Assembly: GCA_020634575.1 (NCBI GenBank)
Contig: JACKBM010000017.1
Span: 1 to 64,000, forward strand
Length of the DNA: 64,000 nucleotides
Reading direction: 5' to 3'
From: Ardenticatenales bacterium
Lineage (GTDB): Bacteria > Chloroflexota > Anaerolineae > Promineifilales > Promineifilaceae
The notes below the pieces were generated by a model. It worked only from the letters and a program-made list of their open reading frames with translations. It did not search any database and was not told the DNA's origin. Numbering within the stretch: the first letter of the stretch is position 1; every line of letters starts with the position of its first letter. Positions 35,376-43,375 of this stretch are shown here, piece after piece. The translations under genes were made by a program, and so were the position numbers.

Positions 35376-36817
35376 GTGACCTCCCGCCGGCATTGCAGCC
35401 GCAGCACGTCGGTCGCCGTTGCCGGCACCAGCCAATCCCGACTGACCTCAAAACCCGGCACCCAGACAACGCCTTCTGACACCACCAGCGGCCATTGGGC
35501 GCGCCTGGCCGCGGCTACGCCCCGAGCCGCCAGGTATTTGCGCAGCGGCTGGCTGCCACCGCCCGGCAGCAAAAAGCGGTCCGCGGCCAGCGGGCCACGT
35601 ACATGCAGGGGACCGGCCGGTAGCCGGACAAAGGCCGTCATTGGGTCAGCGTGGCGCCGGATCTGTTCCACACCGGGATTAGCCACGATCGCGGCGCTAA
35701 GCGACCACCCATCAGCCAGCAGAATCTGGCCTGGTATCGGTAGTTCAGCCGTCGCCGCCTGCTGGGGAACCGACTTGATCGGGCGCATCTCTGGCCGGTA
35801 CAGGAGCAAATGCTCTCGTTCATTTTCCAGGGTGATGCCACCGGGGAGCCGCGCCATGGCGCCGGTCCGGCCGGTTGCCGCCACCTGACACGCCTGGTCG
35901 AGGGTGCGAAAACCCATCTCCTCACTGCCCATCAACAACGCCGCCGTAGCCCGGCGCAGCAGGCGCCGGCGCAGCGCAATCGGCGCCGCCAGCCAGGCCG
36001 CCCGCGCCAGGCGGAGCCAGCCCGGCCCCTCTGTTTGCAGGAGTTGCTGCCAGGCAACATCAGTTTGGGTGCTGAGATAATGCTCATCAGCTCGGGTCAA
36101 CCGGGCCAGCGTCAGCAAGCGCTCGCGCAGTTGCGGATTGAACTGCTCGAGCTGAGGGATTAACTCGAGCCGGATCTGGTTGCGCCGGTAATCGGTCTCT
36201 TCGTTGGTGCTATCCTGCCGGGGCTGCAGATTATGGGCCGCGCAATAAGCGCGAATATCGGCCGCACTGCTGGTCAGCAAGGGGCGCAAGAGCCAGGCTG
36301 GCCAATCGGGCGCTTCGGGGAGCCGGGCGACCGGGGCCATGGCGGCCAGACCGGCCGGTCCTGTCCCGCGCAGCAAATGGTGCAGGATTGTTTCCACCTG
36401 GTCATCAGCCTGATGGCCCGTCAGGACAAAATGGACCCGCTCCTGCCGGCAAACTCTCGCTAGAAAGCGATAACGCGCCAACCGGCCGGCTTCCTCAACC
36501 GTACGTTTCTCCGCTTGCGCCAGAGCCGCCACGTCCACCGTCTGTTCCCGATAGCCCACACCCCAGGCGGCGGCAGTCTCGCGTACAAAGGCAGCGTCGG
36601 CGCTGGCATCCGGCCGGAGCAGATGATTCAAATGGGCGACGATGAGGTTTTGCCGCGGGTGCAGCCCTTGCTCGCTAAAGAGATGCAGTAACGCCAGTGA
36701 ATCTGGCCCGCCAGAGACAGCCAGGATAAGCCGGCTGCGCGGCGACAAGAGCGGACGCTGACGGCGGCCTAGGCACCAGCCGGCGACCATATGTTTGACC
36801 GTTATCTCCAGATTCAT
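35372..36817 (-). CDS. tilS: tRNA(Ile)-lysidine synthase
   Basis: 481 residues. Converts cytidine 34 of tRNA-Ile2 (CAU) to lysidine using ATP and lysine, changing it from AUG to AUA reading. The PP-loop motif LAVSGGPDSLALLHLF lies near residue 33, followed by HLNHLLRPDASADAAFV and the family block TGHQADDQVETILHHLLRGT. The C-terminal substrate-binding domain (from about residue 380) is present, ending RKYLAARGVAAARRAQWPLV and on. The stop overlaps the permease start by four bases, so this essential gene drives the transporter operon. The CAU tRNA at 33433 is a possible substrate. Confidence 0.94.
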   Translation of the reverse strand: MNLEITVKHMVAGWCLGRRQRPLLSPRSRLILAVSGGPDSLALLHLFSEQGLHPRQNLIVAHLNHLLRPDASADAAFVRETAAAWGVGYREQTVDVAALAQAEKRTVEEAGRLARYRFLARVCRQERVHFVLTGHQADDQVETILHHLLRGTGPAGLAAMAPVARLPEAPDWPAWLLRPLLTSSAADIRAYCAAHNLQPRQDSTNEETDYRRNQIRLELIPQLEQFNPQLRERLLTLARLTRADEHYLSTQTDVAWQQLLQTEGPGWLRLARAAWLAAPIALRRRLLRRATAALLMGSEEMGFRTLDQACQVAATGRTGAMARLPGGITLENEREHLLLYRPEMRPIKSVPQQAATAELPIPGQILLADGWSLSAAIVANPGVEQIRRHADPMTAFVRLPAGPLHVRGPLAADRFLLPGGGSQPLRKYLAARGVAAARRAQWPLVVSEGVVWVPGFEVSRDWLVPATATDVLRLQCRREVT

Positions 36818-36831
36818 CCTGCCTCAAACAA

Positions 36832-36855
36832 AATGACCCGCCGAAACGGGTCATT
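36832..36855 (-). terminator. Terminator after tRNA-Leu
   Basis: Minus strand AATGACCCG, loop TTTCGG, CGGGTCATT followed by TTG: a 9-bp stem eight bases past the tRNA end, between it and tilS. Confidence 0.65.
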
Positions 36856-36862
36856 ACCTACA

Positions 36863-36945
36863 TAGGGCGGGTGGGATTCGAACCCACACGGGGTTTCCCC
36901 CGGGGGATTTTAAGTCCCCTGCGTCTGCCATTTCGCCACCACCCC
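36863..36945 (-). tRNA. tRNA-Leu (TAA)
   Basis: 83 nt class II tRNA. Acceptor GGGGTGG pairs with CCGCCCT using G.U pairs; anticodon stem GGGGA/TCCCC with loop CTTAAAA gives TAA; a long variable arm CCCGGGGGAAACCCCG is present; T arm GTGGG-TTCGAAT-CCCAC; CCA not encoded. Confidence 0.92.
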
Positions 36946-37129
36946 TGGCTCTTCAATTCACTCAAGCCTACCAAAGGAAAGTTTGAATGCCAAGCGTGCC
37001 AAGGATTATAACGAGATGGCCGGAATTTCCAACAGCCGATTTGCGATTAGGCGCCGGCAGAACTTGGCTAAAAACACAAAACCAGCCTGTTGCATCCTTG
37101 TTGAGACCAACTGACTATCCGCAGTTGCG

Positions 37130-37158
37130 TTGACTACAGATTTTGCAATCGGTATAAT
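37130..37158 (+). promoter_or_regulatory. Near-consensus sigma70 promoter of the DUF4388/GTPase cluster
   Basis: -35 TTGACT (37130-37135), 17 bases, -10 TATAAT (37153-37158). The start near 37165 gives a 5' leader of about 165 nt before the ATG at 37332. A second TATAAC lies near 37249. I see no riboswitch in this leader. The rest of 36946-37129 is AT-richer non-coding DNA without another recognisable feature. Confidence 0.8.
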
Positions 37159-37331
37159 GCCGCATGGAAGCCGTCATGACATAACGTGACAGAATGATAT
37201 CGACCATGCCATAAATACTATAGTGCTGCTGCGGCAACACGATAGAATATAACGGTAGCGACACAATCGGCATTGTCCTCATGAGGGGTGATGATGCCCA
37301 CTCCCGCATTACGTGTCGAGATGGACAGACC

Positions 37332-38174
37332 ATGGCCCTAAAAGGTAATCTCCGCGATTTTTCAACAACACAGCTGTTGAATCTCATCAACCTGGCGCGC
37401 AAAACTGGCACCCTGACGATCGAAAGTGGTCAGGAAGCGCAAATGTCCTTCAAGGATGGCAAGCTCATCTATGCCTCCCTGGGCAGGAACCAGGGCAGCC
37501 TGGCGCAGATCTTGCATCAGAATGGCAAGCTCTCCGGCGAACAGGCTCGCATCATTCATGCGCGCGCCGGGGACGCCAGCGACAAACAGCTTGGTCATAT
37601 GTTGATTCAGCGCGGCATCGTCACCCAGAGCGACATCATCCAGAGCGTACGCCAATACATCCTGGATGTGGTCTACAAGCTGTTCACCTGGGCTGATGGG
37701 CTCTTCCGCTTTGACGCGGCCGAAGCCCCTCCCTCCAACCGGATCACCATCCCGATCGAGCTGGATAGCGTGATCATGGAAGGGAGCCGCCGTCTCAAGG
37801 AGTGGGAACGGCTGCAGGAAGAACTGCCCGATCTGGATGTCACCCTGAAATTTACTGACAAACCAGATGCACGCCTGCGCAACATCAGCCTGACGGTTGA
37901 AGAATGGCGCGTCATCTCGCTTATTAATCCACGCAACACCATGCAACAGATCGCCAAAGCCAACAATTTGAGCGATTTTGAGATTCGCCGCATTGTCTAT
38001 GGCCTGTTGCAGGCTGGGATTGTCCAGCCGATACGCGCTGCAGTGCGCCAGCCGGAAGCGGTGGCCGTTGATCAAAGCAGCCGCCGGGCATCACGTACTG
38101 CCCCGCCGGATCCATCACCATCAGAAAAACGATCAATCGTCACCCGTTTGATCAGCCGAATTCGGAAAATCTAG
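37332..38174 (+). CDS. DUF4388 (PATAN-like) signalling protein
   Basis: 280 residues from ATG 37332, where the conserved start MALKGNLRDFSTTQLLNLIN begins; the frame is open 17 codons further. Residues 1-110 are the DUF4388/PATAN domain (FSTTQLLNLINLARKTGTL, FKDGKLIYASLG), found in gliding-motility and polarity signalling, where it binds receivers or GTPases. Residues 60-150 continue with the QLGHMLIQRGIVTQSDI repeat seen in such proteins, and 185-240 resemble a winged-helix segment (MQQIAKANNLSDFEIRRIVY, then GLLQAGIV). The last 45 residues are a Ser/Pro/Arg-rich tail. It is the first gene of the cluster that includes the Ras-like GTPase 200 bases downstream. Confidence 0.82.
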   Translation: MALKGNLRDFSTTQLLNLINLARKTGTLTIESGQEAQMSFKDGKLIYASLGRNQGSLAQILHQNGKLSGEQARIIHARAGDASDKQLGHMLIQRGIVTQSDIIQSVRQYILDVVYKLFTWADGLFRFDAAEAPPSNRITIPIELDSVIMEGSRRLKEWERLQEELPDLDVTLKFTDKPDARLRNISLTVEEWRVISLINPRNTMQQIAKANNLSDFEIRRIVYGLLQAGIVQPIRAAVRQPEAVAVDQSSRRASRTAPPDPSPSEKRSIVTRLISRIRKI

Positions 38175-38266
38175 TTTTGGCGGGGAGCCAACCGGCTAAA
38201 TTCCGAACGTAATGGTACTGATAGCTAAGTAGAATACAGCCACCATGACAGCCAACGATTATATTT

Positions 38267-38278
38267 CCTGTTAACAGG
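38267..38278. promoter_or_regulatory. 12-bp perfect palindrome upstream of the GTPase gene
   Basis: CCTGTTAACAGG, flanked by GATTA on the left and TAATC on the right, making an extended imperfect dyad 38258-38284. It lies 96 bases before the GTPase ATG, in the only sizeable gap of the cluster start. A regulator site is possible; no known motif is matched. Confidence 0.35.
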
Positions 38279-38373
38279 TTAATCGTCTGGACGTCATGGC
38301 CGAATTGATTATTTGCCGTTTTTATCAAGATAGATTGAGCCATTGAGCTGGCTCACATCGAAGAGTAGGTCTC

Positions 38374-38919
38374 ATGCAAGCAGTCAAAATGGTCGTCACA
38401 GGTCCTTTCGCCGCAGGTAAAACTGCCTTCATCGGGGCAGTCAGTGAAATCGACGTGGTTTCCACTGAGCGCAAGATCAGCAGCGCCGCAGAACAGGTTA
38501 AAGAATCGACGACAGTGGCGATGGACTTCGGCCGCATCACCGTTGACGACGACCTGGTGCTGTATCTGTTTGGTACGCCGGGCCAGCGCCGCTTTGACTT
38601 CATGTGGGAAATCCTCTCCGAAGGTATGCTTGGTTTCATCGTCCTGGTCGATAGCACCCGGCCGGAAACCTTCCGCGAGGCCAAGCGCATCCTGGAAACC
38701 TTCCAATCTTACGCCAACACCCCCTTCGTGGTCGCCGCCAACAAACAGGATCATGAGGATGCCTGGGAGCCCGAAGACCTGCGCATCATCCTGCGACTCG
38801 ACCCCGACGTCAAAGTGTTACCCTGCGTATCCATCGACAAAGAGAGCGTCAAGAACGCACTTCTGGAACTGTTGTACTCCATTCTGGATCAGTTGGACGA
38901 GCAGGAAAAAGTCGCCTGA
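38374..38919 (+). CDS. Ras-like small GTPase (Rup/CvnD type)
   Basis: 181 residues. G1/P-loop GPFAAGKTAF at residues 10-19; G3 region VLYLFGTPGQRRF near 65, in which the usual DxxG Asp is replaced by Phe; G4 AANKQD near 127; G5 region near residue 155 (PCVSIDKES). The LFGTPGQ form of G3 is typical of bacterial Rup GTPases encoded with signalling modules (the CvnD type of actinobacterial conservons) rather than of MglA. Such GTPases usually pair with a roadblock-domain GAP; none is visible here. It follows a DUF4388 protein gene, a pairing seen in motility and polarity systems. Confidence 0.88.
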   Translation: MQAVKMVVTGPFAAGKTAFIGAVSEIDVVSTERKISSAAEQVKESTTVAMDFGRITVDDDLVLYLFGTPGQRRFDFMWEILSEGMLGFIVLVDSTRPETFREAKRILETFQSYANTPFVVAANKQDHEDAWEPEDLRIILRLDPDVKVLPCVSIDKESVKNALLELLYSILDQLDEQEKVA

Positions 38920-39173
38920 TCGCGGCCTTCCCACCTCGGTTTATGATGCTTCCTACCGGCTCATTTTGTCCCTGTTCTGAGTGCCTGAAGTCAATAGGAC
39001 AAGCGGTCTACAAACTCGATCTTTGACGCCTTTTGTTTTACGTTCCGTTTACTGTACGTTCACGTCTTTTTCACGGGGGTAACAAAAGGTCGATGTTACG
39101 ATTTCATAGATAACGCCTATTTGTGCCGGTTGGCTGACTGAATCAATTCCAGCAGTACCGGATTGAGGTTAGC

Positions 39174-40052
39174 GTGAGCTCCATCGTAACAGAGCAAGGC
39201 ATCCTGCATTACGAGTCGTTGGGTCGGGGGAGACCCATCATCCTTCTCCATGGCTGGATTAACTCCTGGGATGTCTGGCGTGACTCCATGATTGCCCTCG
39301 CCAGCAGCGGGTTGTATCGCGTCTACGCCCTCGATTTTTGGGGCTTCGGCGAATCGGCCAAAGAAACAGCCACTACTGCTTTCCGCATGGATAGTTACGT
39401 CGAGATGGTTCACGAATTTATGAACCGGCTCGGTATCCAGCAATCCCCGATTTTTGGCCATTCCATGGGGGGCACCGTCGCCCTGAAAATGGCCCTGAAT
39501 CATCCAGAACGTGTTTCGCGCGTGGCCGTCGTCGGTTCACCCATCAATGGCAAAACCCTCAATCCCTTCCTGAAACTGGCCGGCGGCAACTGGATCACCA
39601 ACCTGCCCAATGCATTCCAGCCCGTGACCGAAGCAGTCATCATGTCCACCATGAAAATCGTGTTGAATGGTGACTCACAACGGGTTCAGGAAATGATTAC
39701 CCGGGATGTGCAGAAAACGACAATTGACTCTTTTGTGCGCAGCATTGGCGACCTGTACCGCACGGATTTAAGTGAGCAAATTAAGACGTTGCAGCCACCG
39801 GCACTGGGTATTTATGGCTCCCGTGACAACATCGTCTCGCCCAAGAACGCCAATGTCCTGTCAAATCTCGTCAATAAAGCGGAAGTGGCGATGATGGAAC
39901 AGTCCCGCCATTTCCCGATGGCGGACGAACCGGAGCGTTTTGTCGAGATTTTGAGCCGTTTTTTGCAGGATGGCAGCAGCAACGGCAACAGCAATGGCAG
40001 CGTCAACGGTCACCATGTCCATCTAAACGGGAGCGTCAATGGCAAACAGTAG
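39174..40052 (+). CDS. Alpha/beta hydrolase (first of two paralogues)
   Basis: 292 residues from GTG 39174 with GAGG about six bases upstream. Alpha/beta-hydrolase fold: oxyanion strand ILLHGWINSWDVW near residue 25, nucleophile elbow FGHSMGGTVAL near 97 (Ser nucleophile), acid Asp near 225 in GSRDNIVSPK, and His in QSRHFPMADEPERF near 250. The last 28 residues are a Ser/Asn/Gly-rich tail (GSSNGNSNGS). It is clearly similar to the protein at 47844-48626 (LHYE.IGRG.PII.HGW...W opening). Both resemble ester and acyl hydrolases or haloperoxidase-like members; the substrate is unknown. It overlaps the V4R-like gene by 14 bases. Confidence 0.87.
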   Translation: MSSIVTEQGILHYESLGRGRPIILLHGWINSWDVWRDSMIALASSGLYRVYALDFWGFGESAKETATTAFRMDSYVEMVHEFMNRLGIQQSPIFGHSMGGTVALKMALNHPERVSRVAVVGSPINGKTLNPFLKLAGGNWITNLPNAFQPVTEAVIMSTMKIVLNGDSQRVQEMITRDVQKTTIDSFVRSIGDLYRTDLSEQIKTLQPPALGIYGSRDNIVSPKNANVLSNLVNKAEVAMMEQSRHFPMADEPERFVEILSRFLQDGSSNGNSNGSVNGHHVHLNGSVNGKQ

Positions 40053-40743
40053 ATTTAACGTGACCCGTCCCGTTACCGGCCCATTGTCACAGCGACTTAA
40101 GGGGATTGAAAGCGATCCGGACGGTGCCTACTTTTACCCGAACCGTGGGGGGCGCATCGTCCTGAAAGCGATTGAGGATGTTGTGGGCCGTCATGGGGTC
40201 AACGCGATCCTGAATTTGGCTGACCTGGACCATTACGTCAACAATTTCCCGCCCAACAACCTGCAGCTGGGCTTTACGTTTAATGAGTTTGGCCGGATGC
40301 AGGAAACAATCGAGCTAATGTTTGGCCGGCGCGCCGGCCGGGGGCTCTCGCAACGGGCCGGCCGGGAAACGTTTAAGTATTTGCTGAAGGATTTTATGCC
40401 GGTGATGGGCATTGCCGACCTGGCGACCCGGGCCCTGCCCATGGGCATCAAAATGAAGATCGGCTTAAATGTCTTCGCCGAATCGTTTAACAAGCTGACA
40501 GACCAGGTTGTCCGTCTGGGTGAAGATTCCGCCCGCTACCTCTGGATTATCGAACGCTGCCCCATCTGCTGGGGCCGGCAGACAGAAGCGCCCTGTTGTC
40601 ATCTGGCCGTGGGCGTGCTGGAGCAGTCACTGTTCTGGTTAAGCAATGGCAAACGGTTTCACATCGTCCAGGAAAGCTGCAAAGCCTCCGGCGATGAAGC
40701 CTGCCTGATCGCGATCAACAAGAAGCCGCTACACGGCTCGTGA
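40039..40743 (+). CDS. V4R-like (4-vinyl reductase fold) protein with Cys cluster
   Basis: 234 residues. The C-terminal half has the heme-nitric-oxide/V4R-type pattern: CPICWGRQTEAPCCHLAVGV followed by LEQSLFWLSNGKRFHIVQES and CKASGDEACLI. V4R domains bind small hydrophobic or tetrapyrrole ligands and occur in bacteriochlorophyll 4-vinyl reductase and in regulators such as XylR/DmpR. The five Cys (CPIC, CC, C, C) could bind metal. The N-terminal half (residues 1-110) is helical without a known motif. Its start overlaps the hydrolase end, and its stop lies seven bases before the beta-helix gene, so it sits within one operon. A sensor or ligand-carrier role is inferred. Confidence 0.65.
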   Translation: MANSRFNVTRPVTGPLSQRLKGIESDPDGAYFYPNRGGRIVLKAIEDVVGRHGVNAILNLADLDHYVNNFPPNNLQLGFTFNEFGRMQETIELMFGRRAGRGLSQRAGRETFKYLLKDFMPVMGIADLATRALPMGIKMKIGLNVFAESFNKLTDQVVRLGEDSARYLWIIERCPICWGRQTEAPCCHLAVGVLEQSLFWLSNGKRFHIVQESCKASGDEACLIAINKKPLHGS

Positions 40744-40749
40744 GATTCT

Positions 40750-42057
40750 ATGCGCCGAATTGTTCTGGTGGACGATCACTATATCGATCCCTTCAATGAA
40801 CCGGCCCGCGACCTGCGGGTGCTGAATAAACCGCTCTGGCTATGGCAGCGGGATCTTCTGGCGCCCTATGTCGAGGATGAGCGCGAGTATCCGAACTGGC
40901 AGATTGCCCAGCGGATCGAAGGCTCAGAACGACGCGAGATGCTGGTCCATCGGGACAATCTGTATTTTAACCAGATGTTGGTGGATGAGTTTGTGAAGCG
41001 GGCGCGGGCAGGGAACCGGCCGGTTCGCATCGCCTTCCGCAAAAATGACCCGGCCATCCGCGAACACGTTCTCCCCCTCACCCGCTCCTTCCACTTCCAG
41101 GAAGATCTCGTCCTGGGCGATATCTGGTATCTGCCTAATGGCATCGCCGAAAGCCTGGACGCCGCCCCGCTCGTCATCGACACGGAGTCTCGCGAGCGCG
41201 GCTATTACCACGCGCCCCCGTTTGGCGACCTGGTCTACCAGCTGCCGCGCAAAGCGTATGTGATGATTGAAAGCTGGGTCCATCTCTTCATCAGCGACAT
41301 CCTGTTTGGCTGCTTCGCCAATGGCGCCGAGGAAGAGGACAAGATCAATGATGAGTGGCGGGTCAAGCTGAAAGTACTCTGGAAATCACTGCTGGAACAG
41401 AAGCAGGTCCTCCGTTCCTCGGCGTTGGTCAAGATCGGCAAGAATTGCAACATCGATCCCTCGGCCATCATCCATGGCCCGGCCGAAATTGGCGACAACG
41501 TCACCATCGGCGCCGGCGTCGTGATTGACAATTCCGTCATCGGCAACAACGTGATCATCTCGCAGGGCTGCCAGATCATGCTGAGCGTGATCAGTGACGG
41601 CTGCTTTTTGCCCTTTCGGGCCTCGCTGTTTATGACCAGCCTGATGGAGAACACCAGCGTCGCCCAGAATACCTGCCTGCAGCTCTGTGTTGTCGGCCGG
41701 GACAGCTTCATCGGCGCGACCACGACTTTTACCGATTTTAACGTCTTGCCCAGCCCTATTCGCGCCAATGTGAAAGGGCATCTGATGGAAGCTAATCTGA
41801 AAATCCTGGGCGGCTGCGTGGGCCACCATTGCCGGCTAACCTCTGGCTTGATAATCTATCCCGCCCGAATGATTGAATCAGATGTGGTGTTACAAGCCCT
41901 GAACGGACGGCATGTTATCACCAGCAACGTCGCTTACGAAGACAGTGCCCATCATCAGTACAGCGACCGCATCGACTACCCACGCCTCTATCCCCGGAAG
42001 GAGCCTCCGGCGGAGATGAACGAAACTCGTGAGCGCGTGGGGCTAGCCAATCAATGA
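40750..42057 (+). CDS. Left-handed beta-helix (hexapeptide) protein
   Basis: 435 residues. Residues about 230-380 hold hexapeptide repeats of the left-handed beta-helix: KIGKNCNIDPSAIIHGPAEI, then GDNVTIGAGVVIDNSVIGNN and VIISQGCQIMLSVISDGCF. These are typical of acyltransferases and of the C-terminal half of GlmU/GlgC-type proteins. The N-terminal 220 residues (MRRIVLVDDHYIDPFNEPAR) resemble a sugar-nucleotidyltransferase-like or unknown alpha/beta domain, but the G-x-G-T-R-L pyrophosphorylase motif is absent. An acyl- or acetyl-transferase acting on a nucleotide sugar or lipid head group is plausible. It is tightly packed between the V4R gene and the reductase-like gene. Confidence 0.75.
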   Translation: MRRIVLVDDHYIDPFNEPARDLRVLNKPLWLWQRDLLAPYVEDEREYPNWQIAQRIEGSERREMLVHRDNLYFNQMLVDEFVKRARAGNRPVRIAFRKNDPAIREHVLPLTRSFHFQEDLVLGDIWYLPNGIAESLDAAPLVIDTESRERGYYHAPPFGDLVYQLPRKAYVMIESWVHLFISDILFGCFANGAEEEDKINDEWRVKLKVLWKSLLEQKQVLRSSALVKIGKNCNIDPSAIIHGPAEIGDNVTIGAGVVIDNSVIGNNVIISQGCQIMLSVISDGCFLPFRASLFMTSLMENTSVAQNTCLQLCVVGRDSFIGATTTFTDFNVLPSPIRANVKGHLMEANLKILGGCVGHHCRLTSGLIIYPARMIESDVVLQALNGRHVITSNVAYEDSAHHQYSDRIDYPRLYPRKEPPAEMNETRERVGLANQ

Positions 42058-42144
42058 GCCATGCCTTCCCGGCGCCTTGCCGTCCGGGAAGAAAACTTCA
42101 GGGGACCAGGCCAAATGGTGCCCAAAAATCTGGACCGCTAATTA

Positions 42145-43248
42145 ATGAACGATTCGTTCGCCTTTATTATCCATCCGGTAAACCCGAAGCGTGATGTGGC
42201 GCGCAAATGGCCCGCGCTGGGTCATTTACCGCTCTGGCTGATCAATTTTCTGTCGCTCTTCTTCCCGCCGGTCTACATTTCGGAAATTAATGGGATTCGG
42301 TCGGTAAAAACCGGCCGGTCTGTCCAGGGCTGGTTTGTCGCCTGCCCGCTGACGCCGGCCCGCATGATGAGCCTGCCCGCCCCGGTCGTCTATCGCAAAA
42401 TCATCCAGACCGGCCAGATGGCGGAGAAGCTGGGCGCCCGCATGTTAGGGCTCGGCGCCTTCACCTCCGTGGTTGGCGACGGCGGTATCACCATCGCCAA
42501 TGCGCTCGATATCCCGGTTACTACGGGTGATAGTTACACGGTAGCTATCGCCGTCAAAGCCATACTTTCAGCGGCCCAAAAGATGGATATTCCCCTTGGG
42601 GAGGCGACGCTGGCAGTGGTGGGGGGCTCCGGCGCCATCGGCTCGGTGTGCGCGGAGATGCTGGCGCCGTCGGTGAAGAAGTTGATTTTGCTGGGGAAGA
42701 ACCGGCCGGAAAAATTGCAGGCAGTGGCCGCCCAGGCCCGCGCCGCCGGTTGCCCGGAAGTTGTCACCAGCACCGAAATGGACGACCTGCGGGCCGCTCA
42801 CCTGGTCGTCACCGTGACCAGCGCCATCGACACCATCATCGAACCGCACCATCTACGCGAAGGCGCGGTCATCTGTGATGTCTCCCGGCCGCGGGATGTC
42901 TCGCGAGCCGTGGTCGAGGAACGTCACGATGTCCTGGTCATCGAAGGCGGCATGGTCGAAGTCCCCGGCCCGGTTGATTTCGGCTTTGATTTTGGCTTCC
43001 CACCGAAAATGGCTTTTGCCTGCATGGCGGAAACCATTGCCCTGACACTGGAAGGGCGCTACGAGAATTTCACGTTGGGCAAATCCATTTCGCTGGATCA
43101 GGTACAGACCATCGACCGGATCGCTACGGAACATGGCTTCACGCTCGGTGGCTTTCGCAGCTTCGAACGGGCCATTACTGAGTCGGAAATTGATCAGATA
43201 AAGCGTGCTTCCCGGCTGGTGACAGCAGCCGGGACTTTTGCCCCATGA
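42145..43248 (+). CDS. Acyl-ACP reductase-like (AAR family) enzyme
   Basis: 367 residues. The pattern follows the fatty acyl-[ACP] reductase known from cyanobacterial alkane synthesis: FAFIIHPVNPKRDVARKWP at the start, LGARMLGLGAFTSVVGDGG near residue 100, then the Rossmann NADPH motif ATLAVVGGSGAIGSVCAEML near 152. GARMLGLGAF and the end TIDRIATEHGFTLGGF also match that family's layout. In the family a Cys forms the acyl-thioester. Here the visible Cys residues are in WFVACPLTP (near 67), GSVCAEM, AGCPEV, VICDVSRP and FACMAET, so the nucleophile is not certain. An aldehyde-deformylating oxygenase, the usual alkane partner, is not present. It could make fatty aldehyde for another product. Confidence 0.72.
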   Translation: MNDSFAFIIHPVNPKRDVARKWPALGHLPLWLINFLSLFFPPVYISEINGIRSVKTGRSVQGWFVACPLTPARMMSLPAPVVYRKIIQTGQMAEKLGARMLGLGAFTSVVGDGGITIANALDIPVTTGDSYTVAIAVKAILSAAQKMDIPLGEATLAVVGGSGAIGSVCAEMLAPSVKKLILLGKNRPEKLQAVAAQARAAGCPEVVTSTEMDDLRAAHLVVTVTSAIDTIIEPHHLREGAVICDVSRPRDVSRAVVEERHDVLVIEGGMVEVPGPVDFGFDFGFPPKMAFACMAETIALTLEGRYENFTLGKSISLDQVQTIDRIATEHGFTLGGFRSFERAITESEIDQIKRASRLVTAAGTFAP

Positions 43249-43375
43249 CCAGGGAACCAATCTGGGGCATCCATGTTAATAACGCGAGAATTTGTGCAAA
43301 ATAAGGACCAACTTGCTGTATCATGCAGGGTAGTTTCGCCGGCAGTAGCGCTGCCGCAGAGAGTAAGAGGTTATT

